From Bradyrhizobium quebecense (GTDB taxonomy: Bacteria; Pseudomonadota; Alphaproteobacteria; Rhizobiales; Xanthobacteraceae), in assembly GCF_013373795.3 (NCBI RefSeq), contig NZ_CP088022.1, positions 1,674,001-1,738,000 on the forward strand: a stretch of DNA of 64,000 nucleotides. The letters are read 5' to 3'. Positions 42,167 to 50,454 of the stretch are shown here, one piece after another (position 1 is the stretch's first letter; each line of letters opens with the position of its first letter). Both the position numbers and the translations under genes were made by a program. The notes beneath the pieces were generated by a model. That model saw only the letters and a program-made list of their open reading frames with translations, had not been told where the DNA came from and ran no database searches.

Positions 42167-42949
42167 ATGCGCATCTTCTGGCAGAGTTTCGTCGATGCGA
42201 GCGTGAACGCGCCATATATGGCGCGGCTGTCGGAGTACCTCAACAAGATCGCTGCGCCCGGTACGACGGTTCACGTCGAGGGCATTTCACCGCCGGATAG
42301 GGAGTTCGGTCGGCTTGCCGAATTACGCTGCGCGGTTCAGGCGATCGACAATGGCATCGCTGCCGAAGAGGCCGGGTTCGACGCCTTTGTGATGGGCCAC
42401 TTCCAGGATCCCGGACTCTATGAACTCCGCTCGACGCTCGACATTCCCGTGATCGGGACCGGCGAGGCGACGTTGCTCGCGGCCTCGCAACTCGGCCGGC
42501 GCCTCGGCCTCGTGACGCTCAATCCCGTCTTCGAGATCTGGCACTACGAGCAGGCTGAACGCTACGGCCTGGGTGATCGCGTCGTCCACGTGAGCGGGCT
42601 CGGTTGCAAGCCGGAGGATTTTGCAAGCGCGTTCGCCGGCGATCAGGCGGCCCACGCCCGAATGATCGAGGATTTCCTGGCCTGCGCCCTTCCGCTGGTG
42701 CAGCGCGGAGCCGACGTGGTGATCCCTGCCGGAGTGCTGCCGGGCCTCTTGATCGGGCGGGAGCACGGCCTGAAGGTCGGGCACGCGCCGGTCGTGAACT
42801 GCGCTGCGGTAGCGTTGAAGAGCGCCGAGATGTGGGTGCAGCTCAGACAACTCAATGGCACCGAGCCGAGCCGCGGGCCGAGCTTCAAGCGTGCCAGTGC
42901 GCTGGCGCGTGACGATTTCCGGGCGATGCTTGCGCGCAACAAGCGTTAG
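42167..42949 (+). CDS. Asp/Glu/hydantoin racemase-family protein
   Basis: The 260-residue protein has the family layout, with AEEAGFDAFVMGHFQDPGLY near the first active-site region, IPVIGTGEATLLAASQLGRR, and a C-terminal region GADVVIPAGVLPGLL followed by VVNCAAVALKSAEMW with a cysteine. Members racemise amino acids or isomerise maleate. A role as maleate or maleylpyruvate-type isomerase beside a gentisate-like pathway is possible; hydantoin-type activity on a nitrogen ring is another option. GAGGAG lies 7 bases before the ATG. Substrate unknown. Confidence 0.85.
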   Translation: MRIFWQSFVDASVNAPYMARLSEYLNKIAAPGTTVHVEGISPPDREFGRLAELRCAVQAIDNGIAAEEAGFDAFVMGHFQDPGLYELRSTLDIPVIGTGEATLLAASQLGRRLGLVTLNPVFEIWHYEQAERYGLGDRVVHVSGLGCKPEDFASAFAGDQAAHARMIEDFLACALPLVQRGADVVIPAGVLPGLLIGREHGLKVGHAPVVNCAAVALKSAEMWVQLRQLNGTEPSRGPSFKRASALARDDFRAMLARNKR

Positions 42950-43085
42950 CACCCGAACAGCCGCCCAGCTCTGGAGAGCCAGACGTGACGAGACCCGAGA
43001 AGGTGACCCTGTTCGAATACGACTCTTGGCAGTATCGATGTGTGGCTGGAGATGATCTGAGGCGGGCAGGCAAGGCAGGCGGCTG

Positions 43086-44264
43086 GTGAAAAATTCGCTG
43101 CGCACACCGTATGAGGGCATCGTGATGGCGGCTCCCGTCACGATCCCCTATGCGCGCTATTCCATCGAGAGCGCACAATGGTGGATTGGCCGCGCGCTGA
43201 GCGCGCTGGTCGCGCGGGCCGGCATCAAGGCCTCCGATATCGACGGCCTGTGCGTCTCCAGCTTCACCATGGGGACCGACAGCGGGATTGGACTGACACA
43301 GCATTTCGGACTGTGCGTCAGATGGCTGGACACTATCCCGCTCGGCGGCGCCAGCGCCATCGCGGCATTGCGGAAGGCGGCGCGCGCGGTGCAGGCACAC
43401 GATGCCGACATCGTGGCTTGCGTGGCCGGCGATACCAACCACGTCGATTCCTTCCGCCTGACGCTCGAGAATTTCTCGCGCTTCAATCAGGACGCGGTCT
43501 ATCCTTATGGCGCAGGTGGCGCCAATGCGAGTTTCGCGCTGATCGCGCGCAACTATATGCGGACCTATGGCGTCACGCGCGAAGACGTCGGCAGGATCGC
43601 GGTCGCCCAGCGCGCCAACGCGCTGCGCAACCCGCATGCGCTGATGAAGGCGCCGCTGACGATCGAGCAGTATCTGGCGGCCCGTCCCATTTCCGACCCC
43701 ATTCATCTGTTCGATTGCGTCATGCCGTGCGCCGGTGCCGAGGCCTTTCTTGTGATGCGGGACGAGACCGCGGCATCGCTTGGCTTGCCGGCGGCACGAT
43801 TGCTGTCGACGATCGAGCGGCACAACGCCTTCGCCGACGATCCGATGCAGGTGCGTGGCGGCTGGGCCATGGATCTCGGTGAACTCTACGCGATGGCCGG
43901 CGTGAAGCCTGACGATCTCGATTTCGTCCAGACCTATGATGACTATCCGGTCATCACGATGATGCAGTTCGAGGATCTCGGCTTCTGCAACAAGGGCGAA
44001 GGCGCGGCTTTCGTTCGTCAGCACGATCTGACGGTTGACGGCGACTTTCCGCATAACACCTCGGGCGGCCAGCTCTCGGCAGGGCAGGCCGGCGCCGCCG
44101 GCGCCTATCTCGGGCTCGTCGAAGGATTGCGGCAGGTCCTGGGAGAAGCCGGTCCCACACAGGTGAAGGATGCAAAGCTCGGTTTGGCCTCGGGCTTCGG
44201 TATGATCAACTACGACCGCGGCCTGGCATCGGGCGCGGTGATCTTTGCAGGGCCCGCGCGATGA
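43086..44264 (+). CDS. Thiolase-fold protein lacking thiolase catalytic residues (aldolase-like)
   Basis: The 392-residue protein has the SCP2/thiolase fold, but the reactive residues are replaced. The nucleophilic cysteine position reads LGGASAIAAL (~85). The GHP histidine motif reads SAGQAGAAGA (~331). The C-terminal cysteine position reads ASGFGMINYD (~368). It is directly followed by a DUF35-containing gene. This matches steroid-degrading aldolases of the Ltp2/ChsH2-DUF35 type, which cleave tertiary beta-hydroxyacyl-CoAs to a ketone and acyl-CoA. On that model it could cleave dioxindole-3-acetyl-CoA to isatin and acetyl-CoA. The residue changes are seen; the reaction is inference. The start is GTG. 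Confidence 0.82.
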   Translation: MKNSLRTPYEGIVMAAPVTIPYARYSIESAQWWIGRALSALVARAGIKASDIDGLCVSSFTMGTDSGIGLTQHFGLCVRWLDTIPLGGASAIAALRKAARAVQAHDADIVACVAGDTNHVDSFRLTLENFSRFNQDAVYPYGAGGANASFALIARNYMRTYGVTREDVGRIAVAQRANALRNPHALMKAPLTIEQYLAARPISDPIHLFDCVMPCAGAEAFLVMRDETAASLGLPAARLLSTIERHNAFADDPMQVRGGWAMDLGELYAMAGVKPDDLDFVQTYDDYPVITMMQFEDLGFCNKGEGAAFVRQHDLTVDGDFPHNTSGGQLSAGQAGAAGAYLGLVEGLRQVLGEAGPTQVKDAKLGLASGFGMINYDRGLASGAVIFAGPAR

Positions 44265-45502
44265 TCGATCCGATTGAGCCACCCCGGCGCAAGAACCCGC
44301 TGCTGCGGACGCGGCTTCCGACGTCGCCGCCGCGAGCGCGCAGCAGGACATCGCACGGGTTCACGCGCGCCGCCGCCGAAGGCCACTTCATGCTGCAGCG
44401 CTGCGAGGCCTGCGGCGCCTTTGCTTATCCGGCACGCGAGGCGTGCCCCGCCTGCCTGTCGGCGGGTCTCGCGTTCGTCGATGCGCCGCGCCGCGGCGCG
44501 CTGCTGGCCGAAACGACGGCACGGGTGCCGAGCGACGTTTATTTCCGCGAGCGGGCGCCGTGGCGCATCGGTCTCGTCAAGATGGACTGCGGTCCGACGA
44601 TGGTGGCGCATCTGCACGCGGACTGCGTCGAGGGCGCGCCCGTTCTCATGTCGTTTCAGCTCGACAAGAGCGGTCAGGCGGTGGCCTTTGCCCGACCCGA
44701 GGGGGAGACTCCCAACATGGCAGACGACAGGCAGTGGCGGGAAATGACGGCTGATCCGAAATTCCGGCGGGTGCTCGTGACCAACGGCCGCAGCCTGATC
44801 GGCCAGGAGGCCGTTGCGGCGCTGAAGGCCGCGGGCGCAAAGACGGTGTTCGTCGGCGTTGCCGAACCGTGGCGGCCGTTTGCCGGCGAGCAGCTGTTGC
44901 GCGGACAGCAAGGGATCGAGGTCGTCACGCTCGACGCGGCCGACGAAAAGTCTGCGACGGATCTTGCGGCCGACATCGGCGGCAAGGTCGATATCCTCGT
45001 CAACACGACGGAATATGTGCGGCCTGGCGGCCTCCTCGACCGCAGGGGCACGAGCATCGCGCGGGACGAGATCGACCAGGCCTATCTCGGCTTCATCAAC
45101 CTCGCGCAGGCCTTCGGTCCCGCGATGCGGATGCGGGGGGCGGATGGCGTCAACAACAGTGTTGCCTGGGTCAATATCCTGTCGGTCTATGCGCTGGCGA
45201 ACTGGCCCGCTTTCGGCGCCTACTCGGCATTGCAAGCCGCCTGCTTGTCGCTGTCGCATTGTCTGCGCGCTGAACTCAGGCCCGGTGGCGTCAAGGTGCT
45301 GAACCTGTTCACGGGGCCGGTCGACACCGAGTGGTTCCAGACCGTGCCGCCACCCAAGGTCGCGCCGCGCGCTGTCGCGCAGGCGATCGTGTCCGGCCTC
45401 CGGGGCGGGCTCGAGGAGATGTATGTCGGAGACGTCGCCGAGGAAATCAGGCAGCGCCTCGCCGCCAATCCGAAAGCGCTCGAGCGCGAGCTCGACAGGT
45501 AA
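44261..45502 (+). CDS. DUF35 (Zn ribbon/OB-fold) fused to an SDR-like domain
   Basis: Residues ~40-155 are a DUF35 domain: zinc ligands C48, C51, C62 and C65 in CEACGAFAYPAREACPACL, then an OB-fold. Residues ~165-413 are SDR-like (RRVLVTNGRSLIGQEAVAAL, VNILSVYALANWPAFGAYSA). The SDR catalytic lysine is replaced: the YxxxK position reads YSALQ. The glycine motif is also weak, so the SDR half may not be an active dehydrogenase. DUF35 proteins form complexes with thiolase-fold enzymes and bind acyl-CoA. The ATG overlaps the stop of the thiolase-fold gene, supporting a shared complex. Confidence 0.82.
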   Translation: MIDPIEPPRRKNPLLRTRLPTSPPRARSRTSHGFTRAAAEGHFMLQRCEACGAFAYPAREACPACLSAGLAFVDAPRRGALLAETTARVPSDVYFRERAPWRIGLVKMDCGPTMVAHLHADCVEGAPVLMSFQLDKSGQAVAFARPEGETPNMADDRQWREMTADPKFRRVLVTNGRSLIGQEAVAALKAAGAKTVFVGVAEPWRPFAGEQLLRGQQGIEVVTLDAADEKSATDLAADIGGKVDILVNTTEYVRPGGLLDRRGTSIARDEIDQAYLGFINLAQAFGPAMRMRGADGVNNSVAWVNILSVYALANWPAFGAYSALQAACLSLSHCLRAELRPGGVKVLNLFTGPVDTEWFQTVPPPKVAPRAVAQAIVSGLRGGLEEMYVGDVAEEIRQRLAANPKALERELDR

Positions 45503-45536
45503 GATCAGGGTTTCAACCAAGCAGGAGGACGTGACG

Positions 45537-46319
45537 ATGCAAAGCAAAAATCTCCTGGAGCTCGCAGGTGCGATCTCGTCTGGCGCGGTGCGCGTTGTCG
45601 ATCTGACCTTCACGCTCAGTCCGGATTTTCCGGTCATCGTGCTGCCGCCGGAGTTCGGCCAGGCAGCTCCCGTCCGGATCCAGGAGATCTCGCGATATGA
45701 CGGTCGCGGTCCGGCCTGGTACTGGAACAACGTGACATTCGGCGAGCACACCGGCACGCATTTCGACGCGCCGATCCACTGGTTCACAGGCAAGGATCTG
45801 CCGAACAACGCCGTCGACACGATGCCTGCCAAGGACATGATCGCTCCGGCGTGCGTCATCGACTGCTCGGCTGGCGCAGCGCAGGATCCGGATTTCCTGC
45901 TGACCGTTCCGCTCGTCGAAGCCTGGGAGGCGAAGCACGGGCGAATTGCCGCGCGGCACTGGGTTCTGCTGCGTACCGACTGGTCGAAGAAGGGCTGGCG
46001 CGACTACGCCAACCTCGGGGATGACGGCGCGCACACGCCGGGTCCGAATCCGGCCGTGATGAAATGGCTGGTGGAGGAGCGCGGCATCATCGGCTTCGGC
46101 ACCGAGACGATCGGCACCGACGCGGGGCAGGCCGGCCATTTCGAGCCGCCTTATCCGGCGCATCACTTCCTGCACGGCGCCGGCCGATATGGCCTTCAAT
46201 GTCTTTGCAATCTCGATCAGCTTCCCGCCACCGGCGCCGTCATAGTGGCTTCACCCCTGAAGATCCAGAACGGTTCCGGCAGCCCGCTGCGCGTGATCGC
46301 GTTAGTTTCAGCAGACTGA
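45537..46319 (+). CDS. Cyclase-family metal hydrolase, isatin hydrolase-like
   Basis: The 260-residue protein has the metal-binding motif GEHTGTHFDAPIHW (~70-83), typical of the PF04199 family that includes kynurenine formamidase and isatin hydrolase. The C-terminal pattern (GIIGFGTETIGTDAG, then RYGLQCLCNLDQLPATGAVI and KIQNGSGSPLRV) is closer to isatin hydrolases than to formamidases as I recall them. It should open the lactam of isatin to isatinate. AGGAGG lies upstream of the ATG. It follows the DUF35-SDR gene by 34 bp in the same operon. Confidence 0.82.
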   Translation: MQSKNLLELAGAISSGAVRVVDLTFTLSPDFPVIVLPPEFGQAAPVRIQEISRYDGRGPAWYWNNVTFGEHTGTHFDAPIHWFTGKDLPNNAVDTMPAKDMIAPACVIDCSAGAAQDPDFLLTVPLVEAWEAKHGRIAARHWVLLRTDWSKKGWRDYANLGDDGAHTPGPNPAVMKWLVEERGIIGFGTETIGTDAGQAGHFEPPYPAHHFLHGAGRYGLQCLCNLDQLPATGAVIVASPLKIQNGSGSPLRVIALVSAD

Positions 46320-46376
46320 AGCGAGCGGATGGCGCTTGCCCGATAGAATAAACGCAAATCAAGAAAGACAGGTGCC

Positions 46377-47534
46377 ATGATCTCGATGAAGACCCTGCTG
46401 GCTTCTGCCGCGCTGCTTGTCGCCGTTCCGCAGGTCGGGCAGGCGGAGATCCTCGTCGGATTCGTCACCGGCCTCAGCGGGCCGGTGTCGTCGATCGGGA
46501 TTCCGAATGCAAAAGGATTAGCGGCGGGCGAAGCCTATATCGGCGAAGTCGGCGGTGAGAAGCTCCGCGTCATTCAACTCGACGACGGCTCCGATCCCAC
46601 GGCGTCGGCGCGTAACGCGCGCAAGCTCGTCGAGCAGGAGAAGGTCGACATCCTCATCGGCACGTCGGGTGCGCCGCAGACGCTGGCGATGGCGACAGCC
46701 GCGATCGAGATGAAGATTCCAATGATCGCGGTGTCGCCGATCGCGGCGGTGCCATCAGGCGATGGCGGGCCTTGGGTCGTGCAGACGCCACAACCGACGC
46801 CGCTTCTCGTTCAGGGCATCGTCGATCATATGAAGGCGCGAGGGTTGAAGACCGTCGCGTTCATCGGCTTCTCCGATGCCTTCGGCGACCTCATGTACGA
46901 TTCGCTGACGCAAAGCGCCAAGGCGGCCGACATCAAGGTCATCGCCAACGAGCGATACGCCCGATCGGATTCGTCGGTGACCGCCCAGGTGCTGCGCGCG
47001 TTGGCGGCCCACCCCGACGCCATCATGCTCGGCGGCACGGGAACGCCGGGAGCGTTGCCCGTGATCGCCTTGTCCGAGCGTGGCTACAAGGGACCGCTCT
47101 ACGGCAACCACGGACTCATCAGCGCCGATTTCCTGCGGCTCGCCGGCAAGGCGGCCAACGGAATTATCTGCCCGACCGGGCCGGTGACCGCGGCCGAGCA
47201 GCTTCCAGCCAGCAATCCGATCCAGAAGGTTGCCTTGGCGTTCCGCGCGGCCTTCGAGAAGGCGAATGGCGAGGCGCCGACCGACTCGTTCTCATCCTAT
47301 TCATTCGACGGTTGGCTGGTGTTCGTCGATGCAGCCAAGCGCGCGCTGGCAACCGGCGCCAAGCCGGGCTCGCCGGAATTCCGCACCTCGCTTCGCGAGG
47401 CGCTGTTCACCACCAAGGAGCTGGCCGGGACCCAGGGCGTCTACTCCTACACGCCCGCGGATCGCCACGGAGTCGATGCGCGCGCGCGGATCCTGGTTCA
47501 GATCGAGGACGGGAAGTACAAGCTGCTGCCCTGA
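46377..47534 (+). CDS. ABC transporter substrate-binding protein (LivK-like, intact)
   Basis: The 385-residue protein starts with a signal peptide (MKTLLASAALLVAVPQVGQA) and has the periplasmic binding protein fold of the LivJ/LivK family (ILVGFVTGLSGPVSSIGIPN, LRVIQLDDGSDPTASARNAR). It is a close paralogue of the frameshifted gene at 40391-41541 and shares YARSDSSVTAQVLRALAAHP-type segments with it. It probably delivers the pathway substrate to the LivH/LivMG/LivF transporter. It ends the operon starting at 42167 or 43086. Confidence 0.9.
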   Translation: MISMKTLLASAALLVAVPQVGQAEILVGFVTGLSGPVSSIGIPNAKGLAAGEAYIGEVGGEKLRVIQLDDGSDPTASARNARKLVEQEKVDILIGTSGAPQTLAMATAAIEMKIPMIAVSPIAAVPSGDGGPWVVQTPQPTPLLVQGIVDHMKARGLKTVAFIGFSDAFGDLMYDSLTQSAKAADIKVIANERYARSDSSVTAQVLRALAAHPDAIMLGGTGTPGALPVIALSERGYKGPLYGNHGLISADFLRLAGKAANGIICPTGPVTAAEQLPASNPIQKVALAFRAAFEKANGEAPTDSFSSYSFDGWLVFVDAAKRALATGAKPGSPEFRTSLREALFTTKELAGTQGVYSYTPADRHGVDARARILVQIEDGKYKLLP

Positions 47535-47556
47535 TTGAGCGGCGGGATGGCGTCGT

Positions 47557-47715
47557 AGGTTTCACTCCGGCGATCGGGTGGTCTGCGATCCCGGCGGTCA
47601 TTATCGCTTCACCGATCGCATGAAGGACTCGATCCGCGGCCGCGGGGAGAATGTGCGCCCATGCGAGGTCGAGCAGGCCATCCAATCGCACACGGCTGTT
47701 GCGACGTGCGCCGGC
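47557..47715 (+). pseudogene. Acyl-CoA ligase C-terminal remnant
   Basis: About 50 codons read RFHSGDRVVCDPGGHYRFTD followed by RMKDSIRGRGENVRP and CEVEQAIQSHTAVAT. This is the hinge and start of the C-terminal domain of AMP-forming ligases. There is no start, and homology stops where the palindromic repeat begins (47735). It is not a copy of the ligase at 25604 (which reads GWLHTGDIVSRDHDGDLHFV), so a second ligase gene once lay here and has been deleted. Confidence 0.7.
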
Positions 47716-47734
47716 CGGCATTCTCTTTCCAGGT

Positions 47735-47815
47735 GTCGTCCCTGCGAAAGCAGGGACTCATACTCCGCGGCCCGAATTGTGAACGGGACTCGTCGTTCCA
47801 CGATCGCACAACAAT
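47735..47815. repeat. Truncated palindromic repeat (left arm only)
   Basis: The arm 47735-47761 contains the hairpin GTCCCTGC-GAAA-GCAGGGAC and the flanks (GTC...TCAT) of the 126-bp elements at 32935 and 33231. The matching right arm is absent, apparently cut off by the IS630 element that begins near 47820. The span of the remnant to the right is approximate. Confidence 0.65.
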
Positions 47816-47833
47816 GACTAGAGCAGATTCTGA

Positions 47834-48400
47834 TCAGACACGGTCATAACCGGCTGCGGCGAAGAAGTTCAGGCACTCTTGGGCGGTGAAGGCGGTCAGG
47901 GCGGTGGCAATAGCGTTGTCCAAAGCCTCGATTGATCTGGCGGCGGCCTTTCGAAGTGCGGCTTTGAGCTTGGCGAAGGCCATTTCGATCGGATTGAGGT
48001 CGGGCGAATAAGGCGGCAAATAGAGGAGCTGGGCGCCCACGGCATCGATTGCGATGCTGACCTCGGCGCGCTTGTGTGCTGCGAGATTGTCCATCACCAC
48101 GATGTCGCCGGGCCTGAGTGTCGGCACGAGGACTTGCGTCACGTAAGCCTCGAACGCCAGACCATCCATGGGACCGTCAAGGACCATCGGCGCAGTCATG
48201 CCGGTCGCTCTGAGCGCGCCGACGAAGGTCGTCGTCTTCCAATGACCATGCGGGAGCGCTGCGACACAGCGCTGGCCGTACGGCGAGCGGCCATAGCGCC
48301 GCGCCATCTTGGTCGAGGCTCCCGTCTCGTCGATAAACACCAACCGATGGATGCCGATCTCAGGCTGAGATGCCTTCCACGCCGCGCGTTCAGCGGCCAC
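47834..48400 (-). CDS. IS630 transposase, catalytic part (second frame)
   Basis: The frame holds the DDE catalytic triad: [20 protein letters not shown] (first D), [13 protein letters not shown] (second D) and [19 protein letters not shown] (E). Reading back past the ATG at 48400 the same frame continues as [20 protein letters not shown], which belongs to the transposase. The true product is therefore a fusion with the frame at 48390-48785, joined at the A8 run (48433-48440 on the minus strand). Confidence 0.85.
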   Translation of the reverse strand: MAAERAAWKASQPEIGIHRLVFIDETGASTKMARRYGRSPYGQRCVAALPHGHWKTTTFVGALRATGMTAPMVLDGPMDGLAFEAYVTQVLVPTLRPGDIVVMDNLAAHKRAEVSIAIDAVGAQLLYLPPYSPDLNPIEMAFAKLKAALRKAAARSIEALDNAIATALTAFTAQECLNFFAAAGYDRV

Positions 48401-48785
48401 GTCCGGCCGATCCTGCTCGCTGGCGTGCGATGTTTTTTTTGAACGTGATGTTGCGGCGATCGAAGAATCGCCAGACCACGCTCGGCACGAAACGCTCGCC
48501 GTGGACTTTGAGGAGATGGTCAGCGATCTCGGCCAGCGTCATGTCAGGCGTAGCCTTGACCAGGGAGAGGATCTCCGCAGCATGACCCTCGATCCGAGCT
48601 GAACGTCTGTCTCCGCCCTGCGCTCCCGCCTCACAAGCGCCGGTGCTGCGCCATTCGTTGACCAGTTCGATCGCTGTCGATGGCGCTACGCCGAACCGGC
48701 CGGCGGCGCCCCGACAGCTCATGCCTTCCTCTTCCACAGCCCGAATAATGCGAAGGCGAAGGTCCGGCGAGAGCGGCTTAGCCAT
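48390..48785 (-). CDS. IS630 transposase, DNA-binding part (first frame)
   Basis: The 131-residue frame contains helix-turn-helix regions ([40 protein letters not shown]) and the linker [20 protein letters not shown]. It reaches RRNITFKK at a run of eight A residues, then leaves the family sequence and stops. Seven A residues would give an uninterrupted transposase ([13 protein letters not shown]), so the split is a one-base insertion, repaired at most by slippage on the homopolymer. Confidence 0.85.
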   Translation of the reverse strand: MAKPLSPDLRLRIIRAVEEEGMSCRGAAGRFGVAPSTAIELVNEWRSTGACEAGAQGGDRRSARIEGHAAEILSLVKATPDMTLAEIADHLLKVHGERFVPSVVWRFFDRRNITFKKNIARQRAGSAGRGR

Positions 48786-48840
48786 GGGGGCTGGCCTCCA
48801 TCACCAGCCCTCAGGGTGAATCACGATTTGCCTCACAAGG

Positions 48841-49203
48841 GAATCTGGAGGGTTCTGTGAGGTCGCGCTCACGCGAGGGCGCGGCAGGCGCTTATGACGC
48901 GACCTCATTGAAGCCGGATTGAACGAAGGCGCGGGAGGCTATTCGCGGTTTTGCAGCTATGGGGATTGTTCGAGATCGCCATGCCCGATCTGCTGGCTCG
49001 GCGCGTGAGGCAGAGACACAGGAGTGCGCATCCTGGAAGAGTTGAGATCAGACGCGCTTCGCCTGAGATCGCGATAGGCCTTTTGCTGCATCGGACGGTT
49101 GTTGTCGCGCAGTGTGACAGCACGGATTCGACATCGTCCGCGATGATCGAGACGCTGGGAGCGAAATGACGAATGATGATCGTCGTGCACGACATGACTT
49201 GGC
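48841..49203. other. Junction between IS630 and the IS91-type element
   Basis: No gene is supported here. A GC-rich hairpin-capable stretch (GCGCTCACGCGAGGGCGC near 48867) and the terminal sequence of the IS91-type element probably lie in this interval, but I cannot fix the end. Confidence 0.4.
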
Positions 49204-50454
49204 TCACGATGTGTCGCATCGGAACGGTGATGTTCGAGGGCTGGGGCGTCTGAAGCTATGTCGAAAGCGCTCAATGATGCGCATGACGCCACCACAATCG
49301 GGACAGGCAGGAACCTCGGCCCGGGTTTGAGCCTCCGAATCCACAGGCGACGGCTGGCCATCGTTTGGGGCTGTTCGCTCATGATCGAGAAGTTCGCGGC
49401 AAAGGGCGAGCTTGGCAGCGCGATGGCGGTTGGCCATGAAGCCGAAGTGGCGGATGCGGTGGAAGCCGTCAGGCAGCGTATGAAGCAGGAAACGGCGAAT
49501 GAACTCATCGGGCTTGAGATTCATGATCTTTGTCGCGCTGTTTTGGCGATAGTCCTTCCATGAGAAGGCGACATGATCGTCGTCGAGTGCGACGAGCCGG
49601 CTGTTGGCGATCGCGACGCGATGGGTGTAGCGGCCGAGATAGGCCAGGACCTGTGCGGGTCCGCCGAAGGGCCGCTTGGCGTAAACAACCCAGTTGATGC
49701 GTCGCATGGCGTCGAGGTGGGCCGCAAAGGCAGCCGGCTCGGCCAGAGCTCCGAGATCGCCGAAGAAACGCAAGGCACCGGAGTTGAAGGCTGCCGACAG
49801 ACGTTTGAGAAAAAGTGTGCGAAATAGTCTGGACAACGGTTTGACGGCCAGGAAGAAGTTCGGTCGGCAAGCGGTCCAGCGCGCGCCATCGGGCGAGAGG
49901 CCGCCACCCGGAACGACGCAATGGACGTGGGGATGATGCATCAGCGTCTGTCCCCAGGTGTGGAGGACGGCGACGCCGCCGATCGCACCGCCGAGCCGGC
50001 GTGGATTGGCGGCGAGCGTCGTCATCGCCTCGGCGGCAGCCTTGAACAGGATGGCATAGACGACGGCCTTGTTCTGGAAAGCGATCGCGGCGATCGGTGC
50101 GGGAAGTGTAAAGACGACGTGGAAATAGGGAACCGGAAGCAGGTCGGCTTGACGCGCGGCGAGCCACGCGGCTCGGGCTCTCCCCTGACACTTCGGACAG
50201 TGCCGATTGCGGCAGGAATTATAGGCAACGCGTGTCGTGCCGCAGTCGTCGCAAGCCTGCATGTGGCCGCCGAGCGCCTCGGTCCGGCACGCAACGATCG
50301 CGCTCATCACGCGCCGCTCGACCCGCCCCAGATGACCGGCATGTACACGGCGATAGGCGTCGCCATGCCGGCACAGAATATCGGCAATCTCGATGGCGGG
50401 CCTGTTGGAGCGGATGTCGGAGCGGGTCATGACCCGCATCCCGCTGCGGGTCAT
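49204..50454 (-). CDS. IS91-family (HUH) transposase
   Basis: The 416-residue protein has the N-terminal zinc finger (CDDCGTTRVAYNSCRNRHCP), the HUH metal motif in LMHHPHVHCVVPGGG, and the catalytic tyrosine region YLGRYTHRVAIANSRL. It acts by single-strand nicking and rolling-circle transposition. Its ATG overlaps the stop of the tyrosine recombinase gene (ATGA), so the two are made together. It looks intact. Confidence 0.92.
   Translation of the reverse strand: MTRSGMRVMTRSDIRSNRPAIEIADILCRHGDAYRRVHAGHLGRVERRVMSAIVACRTEALGGHMQACDDCGTTRVAYNSCRNRHCPKCQGRARAAWLAARQADLLPVPYFHVVFTLPAPIAAIAFQNKAVVYAILFKAAAEAMTTLAANPRRLGGAIGGVAVLHTWGQTLMHHPHVHCVVPGGGLSPDGARWTACRPNFFLAVKPLSRLFRTLFLKRLSAAFNSGALRFFGDLGALAEPAAFAAHLDAMRRINWVVYAKRPFGGPAQVLAYLGRYTHRVAIANSRLVALDDDHVAFSWKDYRQNSATKIMNLKPDEFIRRFLLHTLPDGFHRIRHFGFMANRHRAAKLALCRELLDHERTAPNDGQPSPVDSEAQTRAEVPACPDCGGVMRIIERFRHSFRRPSPRTSPFRCDTS

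Larger units (their letters stand above)
47820..48840 (-). mobile_element. IS630-family insertion sequence (ends approximate)
   Basis: The element carries the two transposase frames at 47834-48400 and 48390-48785. Near 47823 GAGCAGATTCTGATC and, inverted, near 48825 GAGGCAAATCGTGATTC are weakly similar and may be the terminal repeats (about 9 of 16 matches). The left end follows CTAG, a usual IS630 target; I cannot see a clear duplicate on the right. Confidence 0.7.
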
